From: CAYUBI01 sp964443005
GTDB lineage: Bacteria; Margulisbacteria; Riflemargulisbacteria; GWF2-35-9; CAYUBI01
Direction of reading: 5' to 3'
DNA length: 20,393 bases
NCBI GenBank assembly: GCA_964443005.1
Contig: CAYUBI010000037.1
Coordinates: forward strand, 1 to 20,393
Below, piece after piece: positions 1 through 6,447 of the stretch. The translations under genes were made by a program, and so were the position numbers. The notes below the pieces were generated by a model that ran no database searches, was not told the DNA's origin, and was given only the letters and a program-made list of their open reading frames with translations. Position 1 is the first letter of the stretch, and each line of letters opens with the position of its first letter.

Positions 1-1
1 C

Positions 2-451
2 GATATCTATCCTGAATATTACATTTTGAAAGTGAACCAGTTTAACGACGTAGCCACGGATACGTTGGATGAATGGATTTATTTCCTTAAAAACGAAGAG
101 ATTAAGGAAGGATTTCATGCAAAGGGATTAGATGAAGCAAAAGAAAAATTAATGACGATGAAGTTGCCTGACAACGAACGAGCAGAATATTCCAGTTATT
201 TGGAAGATCTCCATTATCAGGCCAGCATGGTTGAAACGTCATCCTATGGCGTAGGAAAAATCGATGGCAAGGCTGAGGGCAAAGCTGAAGGCAAGATTGA
301 GGGAAAAGCTGAAGGCAAAATTGAGGGAAAACTCGAAGGAAAACTTGAAGAAAAGATTTTGGTTGCCAAAAAACTGCTTCTCGAAGGGCTAGATATGAAA
401 ATGATAGCCAAAGTAACGGGCCTAAGCCTAGACGAATTGCGAACACTATAA
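2..451 (+). CDS. Rpn-family recombination-promoting nuclease / PD-(D/E)XK transposase-like protein, C-terminal part
   Basis: The frame is open to the left window edge, so this is the 3' part of a longer gene. The first in-frame start candidate (TTG at 26) is unlikely to be real, because the residues before it (DIYPEYYI) already match the family, as does the following VNQFNDVATDTLDEWIYFLKN stretch. The middle holds the usual YLEDLHYQASM helix. The tail is a run of five-residue GKAEG/GKIEG/GKLEG repeats, a charged extension common in these proteins, and it ends in a small helical segment (MIAKVTGLSLDEL). Family members are PD-(D/E)XK nucleases tied to RecA-independent recombination or annotated as transposases. 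The catalytic domain lies outside the window, so activity cannot be judged. Family identity rests on recalled sequence resemblance. Confidence 0.85.
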   Translation, partial: DIYPEYYILKVNQFNDVATDTLDEWIYFLKNEEIKEGFHAKGLDEAKEKLMTMKLPDNERAEYSSYLEDLHYQASMVETSSYGVGKIDGKAEGKAEGKIEGKAEGKIEGKLEGKLEEKILVAKKLLLEGLDMKMIAKVTGLSLDELRTL

Positions 452-456
452 GTTTC

Positions 457-488
457 TTAAGGTGAAAAATTTTTACCTTTTTACTCGG
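457..488 (+). repeat. left arm of imperfect inverted repeat flanking the antitoxin gene
   Basis: Read on the minus strand, this segment starts CCGAGT, continues with an A/T-rich core between GGT and ACC, and ends CTTAA. It aligns to 935-965 on the plus strand with about 24 identities over 31-32 positions and one 1-nt indel. The core is itself nearly palindromic, but the CCGAGT end matches only in inverted orientation. Confidence 0.5.
459..482 (+). terminator. possible rho-independent terminator after the Rpn-type gene
   Basis: AAGGT (459-463) pairs with ACCTT (475-479). The intervening GAAAAATTTTT can extend the stem, and a T run follows directly. It begins 8 nt after the stop codon of the nuclease gene. 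The stem is AT-rich and weak. The same segment is part of an inverted repeat with 935-965, so it may be a repeat end rather than a dedicated terminator. Confidence 0.4.
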
Positions 489-566
489 CTTTTCTGCTCA
501 AATTTGCGTAGACAAAACTTATCAAAATTATAATCAGTAAAAATGATGTTTAGTTTAAGAATAGAG

Positions 567-582
567 TGTTATACTTAGTATA
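567..582 (+). promoter_or_regulatory. extended -10 promoter with overlapping palindromic operator upstream of the antitoxin
   Basis: TG-T-TATACT (567-575) fits an extended -10 element with five of six matches to TATAAT. A perfect interrupted palindrome, TATACT-T-AGTATA (570-582), covers the -10 box and the expected transcription start near 582. That is where an autorepressing ribbon-helix-helix antitoxin would bind. The predicted leader to the ATG at 606 is about 24 nt. Site and promoter are read from sequence; binding by the adjacent protein is inferred. Confidence 0.55.
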
Positions 583-605
583 TACATAGTAAGGTTGGCG
601 AATCA

Positions 606-872
606 ATGAAATTAGATGCCTACGAACAAGAAATCCTTGATAGTTATGAGAGCGGAAAAACAGTAAGCGATGGAGATGTTAACGAGTTTAACCGGAAAAT
701 GAAAGAATATTTAATGTTTACACAAAAGTCTAAAAAATCAATTTCAGTCAGAGTTTCGGAAAATGATTTACACGATATTAAAAGAAAAAGTATTGAAATC
801 GGAATACCTTATCAGAATATAATTCAAAGTCTTATCCATAGCTTTAATCAGGGCAAGATAACGCTGTCTTAA
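606..872 (+). CDS. orphan CopG-type ribbon-helix-helix antitoxin
   Basis: The 88-residue protein has the layout of CopG-like type II antitoxins: a short acidic N-terminal helix (DAYEQEILDSYESGK), a basic linker, the beta strand ISVRVSENDL that would contact DNA, and a helix-turn-helix-like IEIGIPYQNIIQSLIHSFNQGKI ending. Such proteins dimerise, bind their own promoter and neutralise a partner toxin, often BrnT- or RelE-like. No partner is present: 452-605 and 873-961 contain no plausible toxin reading frame and the next gene is an unrelated protease on the other strand. The start is ATG 606, with only a weak AAGG 11 nt upstream. It could be a stand-alone repressor, or a remnant of a toxin-antitoxin pair whose toxin was lost. 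Flanking inverted repeats suggest it may have moved as a unit. Confidence 0.7.
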   Translation: MKLDAYEQEILDSYESGKTVSDGDVNEFNRKMKEYLMFTQKSKKSISVRVSENDLHDIKRKSIEIGIPYQNIIQSLIHSFNQGKITLS

Positions 873-934
873 ATATTGTAGGTAGATTCGGAAAATAAGT
901 AAGTTTAGCCGACCCAAATAAACGGGATGTTTAA

Positions 935-965
935 CCGAGTTTTTGGTGAAAATTTATTACCTTAA
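935..965 (+). repeat. right arm of imperfect inverted repeat flanking the antitoxin gene
   Basis: CCGAGT, then GGT-GAAAATTTATT-ACC, then TTAA. This is the partner of 457-488 in opposite orientation, and together they bracket the antitoxin gene and its promoter. The right end overlaps the stop codon of the minus-strand M50 protease (962-964). Confidence 0.5.
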
Positions 966-1660
966 AACATCCAGCTGATAGCAAGTTTATAAAGAAAATC
1001 AAAAATAGGGCTTAGGATACCAAAATACATTAGACCTAAAAGAATGATGAAGCCAACAGTTTCCAGTCGTTGATATTTTTCTGCCCATTGTGATGGAAGT
1101 AATGAATAAATAACGCGTGAACCATCCAGCGGGGGAATAGGTAATAAATTAAAGATTCCTAAAATTAAGTTGGTGAGTACCAAATAAAAAGCTGTTGCCA
1201 TAAGGAGTAAAATTAGGCCTAATTTCATAGATTGTGAAAACAATGTTAGCAGCGAAAGCTGTTGATTGAGTATAGCAATTAGCACATGTTGCAGTTCTAG
1301 TTTGTTAGGGACAATGATATAAATTAGTTTAAATATTAATAATCCAAGTAGCATTAAGGTTAAATTTGTTAGTGGTCCTGCAAGAGATACCCATAGAATA
1401 TTACGTTTTGGATTATGAAGTTTTGAATAGGATATGGGAACAGGTTTTGCCCATCCAAACATAAAGCCAGCTTTGGAAAAATAAAGAAGTAATGGCAAAA
1501 CTATTGAGCCTACTGGGTCAATGTGCTTGATTGGGTTTAAGGTTAGTCGTCCTTGGCTATGAGCTGTGTTATCGCCAAACAATAATGCAATCCATCCATG
1601 CATGATTTCGTGTAAAACAATGGATAAATATAACACAAATAAATTAATGAAGAGTATCAT
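962..1660 (-). CDS. site-2 protease family (peptidase M50) membrane metalloprotease
   Basis: The 232-residue protein is very hydrophobic, with about five to six membrane segments. Zinc ligands are visible as HEIMH (H17, E18, H21) in the first segment, and the third ligand as the LPIPPLDG motif (D179). This is the compact M50 type without PDZ or CBS domains, like the uncharacterised SpoIVFB-like proteases found widely in bacteria. It would cut substrates within the membrane; the substrate is unknown. The ATG at 1660 overlaps the xerD stop by 4 nt (ATGA), so it is probably co-transcribed and translationally coupled to xerD, an arrangement seen in many bacteria. Confidence 0.92.
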   Translation of the reverse strand: MILFINLFVLYLSIVLHEIMHGWIALLFGDNTAHSQGRLTLNPIKHIDPVGSIVLPLLLYFSKAGFMFGWAKPVPISYSKLHNPKRNILWVSLAGPLTNLTLMLLGLLIFKLIYIIVPNKLELQHVLIAILNQQLSLLTLFSQSMKLGLILLLMATAFYLVLTNLILGIFNLLPIPPLDGSRVIYSLLPSQWAEKYQRLETVGFIILLGLMYFGILSPIFDFLYKLAISWMF

Positions 1661-2538
1661 GATCTGGGGTGTGCCTTATTATAAGCGCGGCGAAGATGTG
1701 TATTTGTAACAGCTGTATAAATTTGTGTAGTCGAAATATCTGCATGGCCCAGCATTGCTTGTACATAACGCAAATCTACATCATGATTAAGTAAATGTGT
1801 GGCAAAACTATGGCGAAGTGTATGCGGTGAAATTGTTGGGTTTAGGGGTAGAAAACGAATATATTGTTTGATAATTAACCAAGCTGTTTGGCGAGAAAGT
1901 GCTTGTCCTTTGCGTCGCGAAAAAAGATAAACATCGTCTAAGTCTTCTTTCCATAGGGTGATATAGCGTTGTAAAAGCACTTTGCATCGCACATTAAATG
2001 GAATAATTCGTTCTTTGGAACCTTTCCCAAGTACACGTAAAAATTGCTTTTCAATGTAAATATTGGCGCGTTTCAAGGTTACAAGTTCTGTAACGCGTAA
2101 TCCACACGCGTATAATAGATTGAGCAATAGTTCATCACGAAGGCCTGTTTTTGTGGAAGAATCCGGTTGCGTTAAAAGTGCCTTGATTTCATCTTCAGAA
2201 ATCAATTTTGGCAATTTAGTAGAATATTTTGGGGTTTCTACATACGTGAGTGGGTTTGAGGCAAGCAGTTTTTCTCGTAGCAGGTAATTAACAAATGTTT
2301 TGAGTGCAGATATTTTTCGATTCATTGTTGTTTTTTTGTATTCTCTTTTTTTCAGTGCAATAAATCCTTTTGAAACAGATTGTTGCGTTAGACCATCAAT
2401 TTTTGTAAGGGCAATATCATTGCATAAAAGTGAAATGTCTGACAGATAAGCTGCAACAGTTTTGGGTGAATAGCCTTTTTCTGCAGTTAAGAAGCCTTTG
2501 AATTGAAGGAGTGCTTTGTCTATGTTCATATTGATCAT
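1657..2538 (-). CDS. xerD: site-specific tyrosine recombinase XerD-type
   Basis: The 293-residue size is standard for Xer recombinases. An N-terminal SAM-like core-binding domain (about 1-95) precedes the catalytic domain. All catalytic residues are present: R148 (ACGLRVTEL), K172 (GKGSKER), H239 and R242 (SPHTLRH), H265 (LGHADIS) and the nucleophile Y274 (QIYTAV). The HSFATHLLNHDVDLRYVQ stretch looks more like XerD than XerC, but no second Xer gene is visible for comparison. Its usual role is resolving chromosome dimers at dif with FtsK. The start is ATG 2538 or the ATG three codons further in (2529); neither has a clear ribosome binding site. A palindrome overlaps the first start. Confidence 0.9.
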   Translation of the reverse strand: MINMNIDKALLQFKGFLTAEKGYSPKTVAAYLSDISLLCNDIALTKIDGLTQQSVSKGFIALKKREYKKTTMNRKISALKTFVNYLLREKLLASNPLTYVETPKYSTKLPKLISEDEIKALLTQPDSSTKTGLRDELLLNLLYACGLRVTELVTLKRANIYIEKQFLRVLGKGSKERIIPFNVRCKVLLQRYITLWKEDLDDVYLFSRRKGQALSRQTAWLIIKQYIRFLPLNPTISPHTLRHSFATHLLNHDVDLRYVQAMLGHADISTTQIYTAVTNTHLRRAYNKAHPRS

Positions 2539-2552
2539 TTTATATTAAAATG
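2536..2552. promoter_or_regulatory. interrupted palindrome in the divergent xerD / small-protein intergenic region
   Basis: CATTTTA-TAT-TAAAATG is a perfect 7-bp inverted repeat with a 3-bp spacer. It starts at the CAT that is the reverse complement of the xerD ATG. Its position between divergent genes suits an operator, but AT-rich DNA gives short palindromes easily. Confidence 0.3.
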
Positions 2553-2585
2553 TAGACTTGTGAAATAACCCAAAGGAGAATTCTG

Positions 2586-2798
2586 ATGGAAGAGATGATA
2601 AAGTGCAAACATGGTTTGTTTAAAACTTGTTGTGTGACGTGTGATAAGTTGTCTGATGAAAAAGTAATGCAAGAAAAAGACGTTCATGCTGTATTCTTTA
2701 ATACAAAAACATTTGCAGATAATACAGCTTTTGTAGGAACAGAAGATGCTGCTTATGATGTTGATGATACGGAATCTGATTCAGATTTTGACGAGTAA
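2586..2798 (+). CDS. small Cys/His protein with acidic tail, function unknown
   Basis: The gene encodes 70 residues, preceded by a strong AAGGAG 7 nt before the ATG, so it is probably translated. The N-terminus carries a compact Cys/His cluster, KCKHGLFKTCCVTCDKL (Cys 7, 15, 16, 19 and His 9), that could hold a zinc ion or iron. The C-terminus is strongly acidic (TEDAAYDVDDTESDSDFDE). I do not recognise a named family. Its last 46 nt overlap the end of the convergent RNA methyltransferase gene, so the acidic Asp/Glu/Ser tail here is the opposite strand of a Ser-rich tail there. It diverges from xerD across a 47-nt gap containing a palindrome. Confidence 0.7.
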   Translation: MEEMIKCKHGLFKTCCVTCDKLSDEKVMQEKDVHAVFFNTKTFADNTAFVGTEDAAYDVDDTESDSDFDE

Positions 2799-3592
2799 TT
2801 TCGTTGTCGGAGTGCTTCGTAGAGCGTAATTCCTACTGCTGTGGATAGGTTGAGTGAGTCCATTTTTCCAAGCATGGGGATTGTAATTTGTTGTTGAATG
2901 GGTTGATTCCAAAATGACGATAATCCGTTGGCTTCGTTCCCAAAAAGTATTGCGGTTTTTCCTTTAAAATTTGCTTGATATAACGAATTTTTTGCATGAG
3001 GAGTAGCTGCAAAAAGAATAATGTTGTTGTGTTGCGCCCATTGAAGAGCTGCTGTATTCGATGTTACAGCAATAGGTACTGTGAACAAAGCCCCTTGGCT
3101 TGCACGAATGACATTAGGGTTAAATATGTCGATATCTGTAGTTGTGATAAGGACTCCATTAATGCCAGCGCCATCTGCAGATCGTAGAATTGCACCTAGG
3201 TTTCCTGGTTTTTCAATATGTTCGAGTATTACAAATAGCGATGATTCTGGAACTTGTTGTGTAGTGAGTGTTGTTGAAAAGCAATCGGCTATAGCAAGTA
3301 TGCCGTCTTCCCTGTTGCCATAGCTAACTTTTTTGAAAAGATCAATAGATAGAGAAAAACAAGGAATATTTGCTTTTTGATTAAGCATCTGTATCCAGTT
3401 CAATTTGTTTTTTGGAATAAGTGATTCGCAAAAAAAAAGTGCATTTGCCTTGTGCGTATGATCGAGTAGGCGAGTGGTTTCACGTAATCCATCTATAATA
3501 TATTGGCCATATGTTAAACGGCCCTTGTGCGAACGAAGCGTTTGTAATAGTTTGATTTTTGTATTGTGTGAGCTTGAAATTGATTCGATCAT
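2753..3592 (-). CDS. SpoU/TrmH-family 2'-O-methyltransferase acting on RNA
   Basis: The three SpoU motifs are clear. Motif 1 is HIEKPGNLGAILRSADGAG, motif 2 is ILFGNEANGLS, and motif 3 is IPMLGKMDSLNLSTAVGI. Together they form the trefoil-knot SAM-binding site. An N-terminal substrate-binding segment (SSSHNTKIKLLQTLRSHKGR) matches the RlmB/TsnR-like subgroup that methylates rRNA or tRNA ribose; the target nucleotide cannot be told. The start chosen is ATG 3592 (279 aa), because MIESISSSHNTKIK is where family members begin. An ATG ten codons upstream (3622) is possible. Divergent from rubrerythrin, convergent with the small Cys/His gene. The last residues (SSKSESDSVSSTS) look like a non-conserved tail. 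Confidence 0.9.
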   Translation of the reverse strand: MIESISSSHNTKIKLLQTLRSHKGRLTYGQYIIDGLRETTRLLDHTHKANALFFCESLIPKNKLNWIQMLNQKANIPCFSLSIDLFKKVSYGNREDGILAIADCFSTTLTTQQVPESSLFVILEHIEKPGNLGAILRSADGAGINGVLITTTDIDIFNPNVIRASQGALFTVPIAVTSNTAALQWAQHNNIILFAATPHAKNSLYQANFKGKTAILFGNEANGLSSFWNQPIQQQITIPMLGKMDSLNLSTAVGITLYEALRQRNYSSKSESDSVSSTS

Positions 3593-3609
3593 GTATGTTA
3601 GTATACATG
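3590..3609. promoter_or_regulatory. interrupted palindrome in the divergent methyltransferase / rubrerythrin region
   Basis: CATGTAT-GTTAGT-ATACATG is a 7-bp perfect inverted repeat with a 6-bp spacer. It starts exactly at the methyltransferase start codon (read on the minus strand) and lies just upstream of the rubrerythrin promoter. It does not match the PerR/Fur 7-1-7 box. A regulator of the oxidative-stress operon is a reasonable guess, without further support. Confidence 0.3.
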
Positions 3610-3622
3610 GAAAACTCCGCAT

Positions 3623-3650
3623 TTGAAAATGAGCATGACTGTAGTATTAT
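3623..3650 (+). promoter_or_regulatory. sigma70-type promoter for the rubrerythrin operon
   Basis: TTGAAA (3623-3628), a 16-nt spacer and TATTAT (3645-3650) each differ from consensus at one position. The expected start near 3657 leaves a leader of about 50 nt before the ribosome binding site of rubrerythrin. Confidence 0.6.
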
Positions 3651-3705
3651 GTTGATAAATAATCTTTCTTTTTTAGAGGAAGGGCAGATTTTGAAGGAGG
3701 CAGTT

Positions 3706-4242
3706 ATGAAAGACTTAAAAGGTTCGCAAACTGAAAAAAATTTGTGGGATGCATTTGCTGGTGAATCTAAAGCGCGAGTCAAGTATTCGTTTTTTGCTTC
3801 TATAGCAGAAAAGGAAGGGTTTGTGCATATTGGTCAACTTTTCCAGGAAACGTCGGAAAATGAACGGGAGCATGCAAAAGTACATTTCAAGAATTTGAAA
3901 GGTAGTGGTACAACGCTTGAAAATTTAAAAGAAGCAGCAGAAGGTGAATATTATGAATTCACTGAAATGTATCCTGAATTTGCTAAAATAGCTCGCAAAG
4001 AGGGCTTTGATGAGATTGCAAAATCGTTTGATGAAATTGCTGAAGTCGAAGCAAAACATCATGAGCGATATCAGAAATTAATTAAAAATATTACAGAGAA
4101 AACTGTATTTAAACGCGATACTGAAGAACAATGGAAGTGTCTGAATTGTGGGTATATCCATACAGGAAAAGAAGCACCTGATTTGTGTCCAGCATGTAAA
4201 CATGCAAAAAAGTTTTTTGCTATACGCGAAGTTAATTACTAG
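3706..4242 (+). CDS. rbr: rubrerythrin
   Basis: The 178-residue protein is a standard-length rubrerythrin. It reduces hydrogen peroxide in the cytoplasm at a non-haem diiron site in a four-helix bundle, with electrons from rubredoxin. The ferritin-like helices carry the expected Glu/His ligands: DAFAGESKARVKYSFFA, QETSENEREHAKVHF, EFTEMYPEF and EIAEVEAKHHERYQ. The C-terminal rubredoxin-like domain has CLNCGY and CPACKH for a mononuclear iron. The start at 3706 follows AAGGAGG by 5 nt and gives the family N-terminus (MKDLKGSQTEKNLWDAF); upstream in-frame ATGs would add unrelated residues. First gene of the run with rubredoxin and the flavodiiron protein. Confidence 0.96.
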   Translation: MKDLKGSQTEKNLWDAFAGESKARVKYSFFASIAEKEGFVHIGQLFQETSENEREHAKVHFKNLKGSGTTLENLKEAAEGEYYEFTEMYPEFAKIARKEGFDEIAKSFDEIAEVEAKHHERYQKLIKNITEKTVFKRDTEEQWKCLNCGYIHTGKEAPDLCPACKHAKKFFAIREVNY

Positions 4243-4280
4243 TAAGCTGATTCGCTTGCTTTAAATGAAAGGAGATTATG

Positions 4281-4418
4281 ATGGCTAATTATCAATGTGA
4301 TGTATGTGGTTATATTTATACGCCAATAGAAAATGAGAATATTGCATTTGAGGACCTTCCAGCTGATTGGGTTTGTCCTGAGTGTGGAGTTGGTAAGGAT
4401 CAGTTTAAAAAGTTATAA
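4281..4418 (+). CDS. rubredoxin, short-loop type (45 aa)
   Basis: The small electron carrier has two CxxC iron-binding knuckles: CDVCGY (Cys 6 and 9) and CPECGV (Cys 33 and 36). It also has the family segment FEDLPADWVCP and the GVGKDQF ending. At 45 residues it lacks about eight residues of the loop between the knuckles found in usual 52-54-residue rubredoxins. A 45-residue form with the same kind of deletion is known from Desulfovibrio desulfuricans. Two adjacent ATGs exist (4278 and 4281); AAGGAG lies 6 nt before 4281, which favours that one. It sits between rubrerythrin and the flavodiiron protein, both of which accept electrons from rubredoxin. Confidence 0.95.
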   Translation: MANYQCDVCGYIYTPIENENIAFEDLPADWVCPECGVGKDQFKKL

Positions 4419-4423
4419 GTAGC

Positions 4424-5614
4424 ATGAAGCCATTTGCAATAACCCAACATATTCAATGGGTCGGTAGTTTAGCGCCAGATCTTCGCAGGTTTGATATTTT
4501 GTTGAGCACAGAAGAGGGCACTACGTTTAATTCTTATTTAGTTGAAGGTGCAGCGTGTAGTGCTTTAATTGATACAACATCGCACGGGTATGAAACCGAA
4601 TTTGTTGCTAATTTGAAAATAGCATGTTTGGATTTAGAAAAAATTCGTTATATTGTTGTTAATCATACGGAACCTGATCATTCGGGTGCAATGATTGCAT
4701 TATTAGAGTTGTTGCCCAATGTTACAGTTGTTGCTACAAAAACCGCGATCCGTTTTTTGAGTGAATTAGTGAATCTGCCGTTTAAAAGTTTGGAAATTAC
4801 AGAAAAACTTCGGTTAGATTTGGGTGGAGAATGTTTGCGATTTTTTAGTGTACCCTTGTTACATTGGCCAGATACAATGATGACCTATACTGAAACTGCT
4901 ATGGTTTTGTTTTCGTGTGATGTTTTTGGTGCTCATTTTTGTCATGAAGCTTTATGTGATGATTTGTGTCCTGATTTTTCAGAGAATACTCGATATTATT
5001 TTGATATGATTATGCGACCGTTTAAGCCAAAAGTGCTGCAAGCCTTAGATAAACTGGAAATTGCAGGTATCCCTATTTCGATTATTTGTCCAAGTCATGG
5101 TCCTGTTTTGCGTAAGGAACCTAAAGTTATTATGCAGCACTACAAGAATTGGTCGCAACCGTTGGTGCTTGATGAGGATCGAACTGTATTGATTCTTTAT
5201 GTATCAGCTCATGGAAATACAAAAAAAATGGCGCAAGCATTGGGCGCGGCTTTTACAGGATTTCGCGTAGTCGTATATGATTTGATGGAATTGTCTTTAG
5301 CGCAATTACGTGATGAATACGAAAAAGCAAAGGTGCTTCTTTTGGGTAGTCCCACTGTTTTGGGCGATGCGCCAGCACCTGTTTGGACGGCATTAGGTTA
5401 CTTGAATACTGTACCTCGGCAGATTCAGGTTGCGTCTGTATTTGGTTCGTTTGGCTGGAGCGGTGAAGCTGTTCCGCGATTAATGAATCGTTTAAAAGAA
5501 TTGAAGATTCCTTTGGTTGAACCGCCTTTTTGGGTGAACTTTAGTCCTACATCTAACGACATGTGTGAATTAAACGAATTCGCGAAACGCATTCAAGCAA
5601 AAATTATAGTATGA
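4424..5614 (+). CDS. fprA: flavodiiron protein (FprA-type O2/NO reductase)
   Basis: The 396-residue protein has the two-domain core of A-type flavoproteins. The N-terminal metallo-beta-lactamase-like domain keeps all diiron ligands: H81-x-E83-x-D85 (NHTEPDHSG), H147 (LHWPDT), D166 (LFSCDVFG) and H225 (CPSHGP). The C-terminal flavodoxin domain (about 254-396) has the FMN phosphate loop VSAHGNTKKMA and the later GSPTVLGDAPAP and GSFGWSGEA loops. Such enzymes reduce O2 to water, or NO to N2O, using rubredoxin electrons. It starts 5 nt after the rubredoxin stop without its own clear ribosome binding site, which suggests translational coupling, and its stop overlaps aroE by 4 nt. Which gas it prefers cannot be read from the sequence. 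Confidence 0.95.
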   Translation: MKPFAITQHIQWVGSLAPDLRRFDILLSTEEGTTFNSYLVEGAACSALIDTTSHGYETEFVANLKIACLDLEKIRYIVVNHTEPDHSGAMIALLELLPNVTVVATKTAIRFLSELVNLPFKSLEITEKLRLDLGGECLRFFSVPLLHWPDTMMTYTETAMVLFSCDVFGAHFCHEALCDDLCPDFSENTRYYFDMIMRPFKPKVLQALDKLEIAGIPISIICPSHGPVLRKEPKVIMQHYKNWSQPLVLDEDRTVLILYVSAHGNTKKMAQALGAAFTGFRVVVYDLMELSLAQLRDEYEKAKVLLLGSPTVLGDAPAPVWTALGYLNTVPRQIQVASVFGSFGWSGEAVPRLMNRLKELKIPLVEPPFWVNFSPTSNDMCELNEFAKRIQAKIIV

Positions 5615-6447
5615 TTAATGGCAAAACACAGATTTATGGAATTATTGGTGATCCGATTAAGCATACGTTGTCACCTTTATTTCAAAATCAATTATTTAGT
5701 CACGGTTATTTAAATGCAGTATATGTTCCGTTTCATGTCAAAGCAGGTGATTTACGTGAAGCTATTATTGGGTTAAGAGCTTTAAATGTTGCAGGCTTTA
5801 ATGTAACAGTTCCTCATAAAGAATCGATTATCCCGTTTCTTGATCAATTAACACCGCAGGCAAAAGCAATTGGAGCCGTTAATACAGTTAGTCGTATTGA
5901 TGATCGATTTTTGGGGCATAATACTGATGGAGATGGCTTTTTGTTGTCATTACGTAATGATCTTTTATTTGAGCCTGCTGAAAAAAAAATTCTTATTTTA
6001 GGTGCAGGGGGTACAGCAAAAGCCATTGCTTATACTCTTAATAAACATGCAGCACAGCAGATTGATATATTTAATCGGACAGTTTCTACAGCTGAAAAAT
6101 TGATCAATCAATTAAAGATTTTTGGGAAAGCCTTAACGCCTTCGGATTTGAAAACTAAGCTAGGAGATTATGATCTTATTATTAATGCTACTTCCTTAGG
6201 GATTTCTGATCCGATTGAATCTGCACTTAGTCAAGCGGAAATGGCTGGAGTCAAGGATTCCTGTTTGATTTATGATGTTGTATATTCTGCAACAGAAACA
6301 TCTTTTATTCATTTTGCGAGTGAGCAAGCGCTACGGCACGCAAATGGTTTGGGAATGTTAGCTGGACAGGGTGCGCTTGCTTTTGAATATTGGACAGAAC
6401 GACCTGCTGCGTATTCGTTGGTTAAAAAATTGTTGGATCGTGGATAA
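5611..6447 (+). CDS. aroE: shikimate 5-dehydrogenase
   Basis: This enzyme reduces 3-dehydroshikimate to shikimate with NADPH in aromatic amino acid synthesis. The 278 residues match the family. The substrate domain opens with YGIIGDPIKHTLSP; the usual SxS is TxS here. The catalytic lysine is K70 (NVTVPHK), with N91 (GAVNTV) and D106 (HNTDGDG) beside it. The NADP-binding loop is LGAGGTAKA (about 131-139), followed by NATSLGI and the C-terminal GMLAGQGALAFEYWT. The ATG overlaps the flavodiiron stop (ATGA). No other shikimate gene is nearby, so its place in an oxygen-defence operon seems to be chance packing or co-expression rather than pathway grouping. Confidence 0.95.
   Translation: MINGKTQIYGIIGDPIKHTLSPLFQNQLFSHGYLNAVYVPFHVKAGDLREAIIGLRALNVAGFNVTVPHKESIIPFLDQLTPQAKAIGAVNTVSRIDDRFLGHNTDGDGFLLSLRNDLLFEPAEKKILILGAGGTAKAIAYTLNKHAAQQIDIFNRTVSTAEKLINQLKIFGKALTPSDLKTKLGDYDLIINATSLGISDPIESALSQAEMAGVKDSCLIYDVVYSATETSFIHFASEQALRHANGLGMLAGQGALAFEYWTERPAAYSLVKKLLDRG

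Noticed and set aside
241..351. Direct repeats as a possible CRISPR array
   Set aside because: Units are 15 bp, contiguous without spacers, and encode in-frame GKxEG repeats.
102..446. 114-codon minus-strand open frame under the Rpn-type gene
   Set aside because: It is the antisense of the repeated GKxEG tail, gives a biased Phe/Leu/Pro/Gln-rich product, and lacks a ribosome binding site.
452..605. Toxin gene partner for the antitoxin
   Set aside because: No frame of useful length with toxin-like features and a start site was found here or in 873-961.
3590..3609. PerR/Fur-type operator in front of rubrerythrin
   Set aside because: The palindrome has arms and spacing unlike the TTATAATnATTATAA box, so no specific regulator can be named.
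3559..3705. Upstream extension of the rubrerythrin frame with several in-frame ATGs
   Set aside because: The extension has no family similarity, crosses the predicted promoter, and AAGGAGG sits 5 nt before ATG 3706, which gives the standard rubrerythrin N-terminus.
6371..6439. N-terminal extension of the GspE/PilB-type ATPase
   Set aside because: It is aroE coding sequence in another frame; the GTG at 6440 gives a product that begins at the recognised N2 domain.
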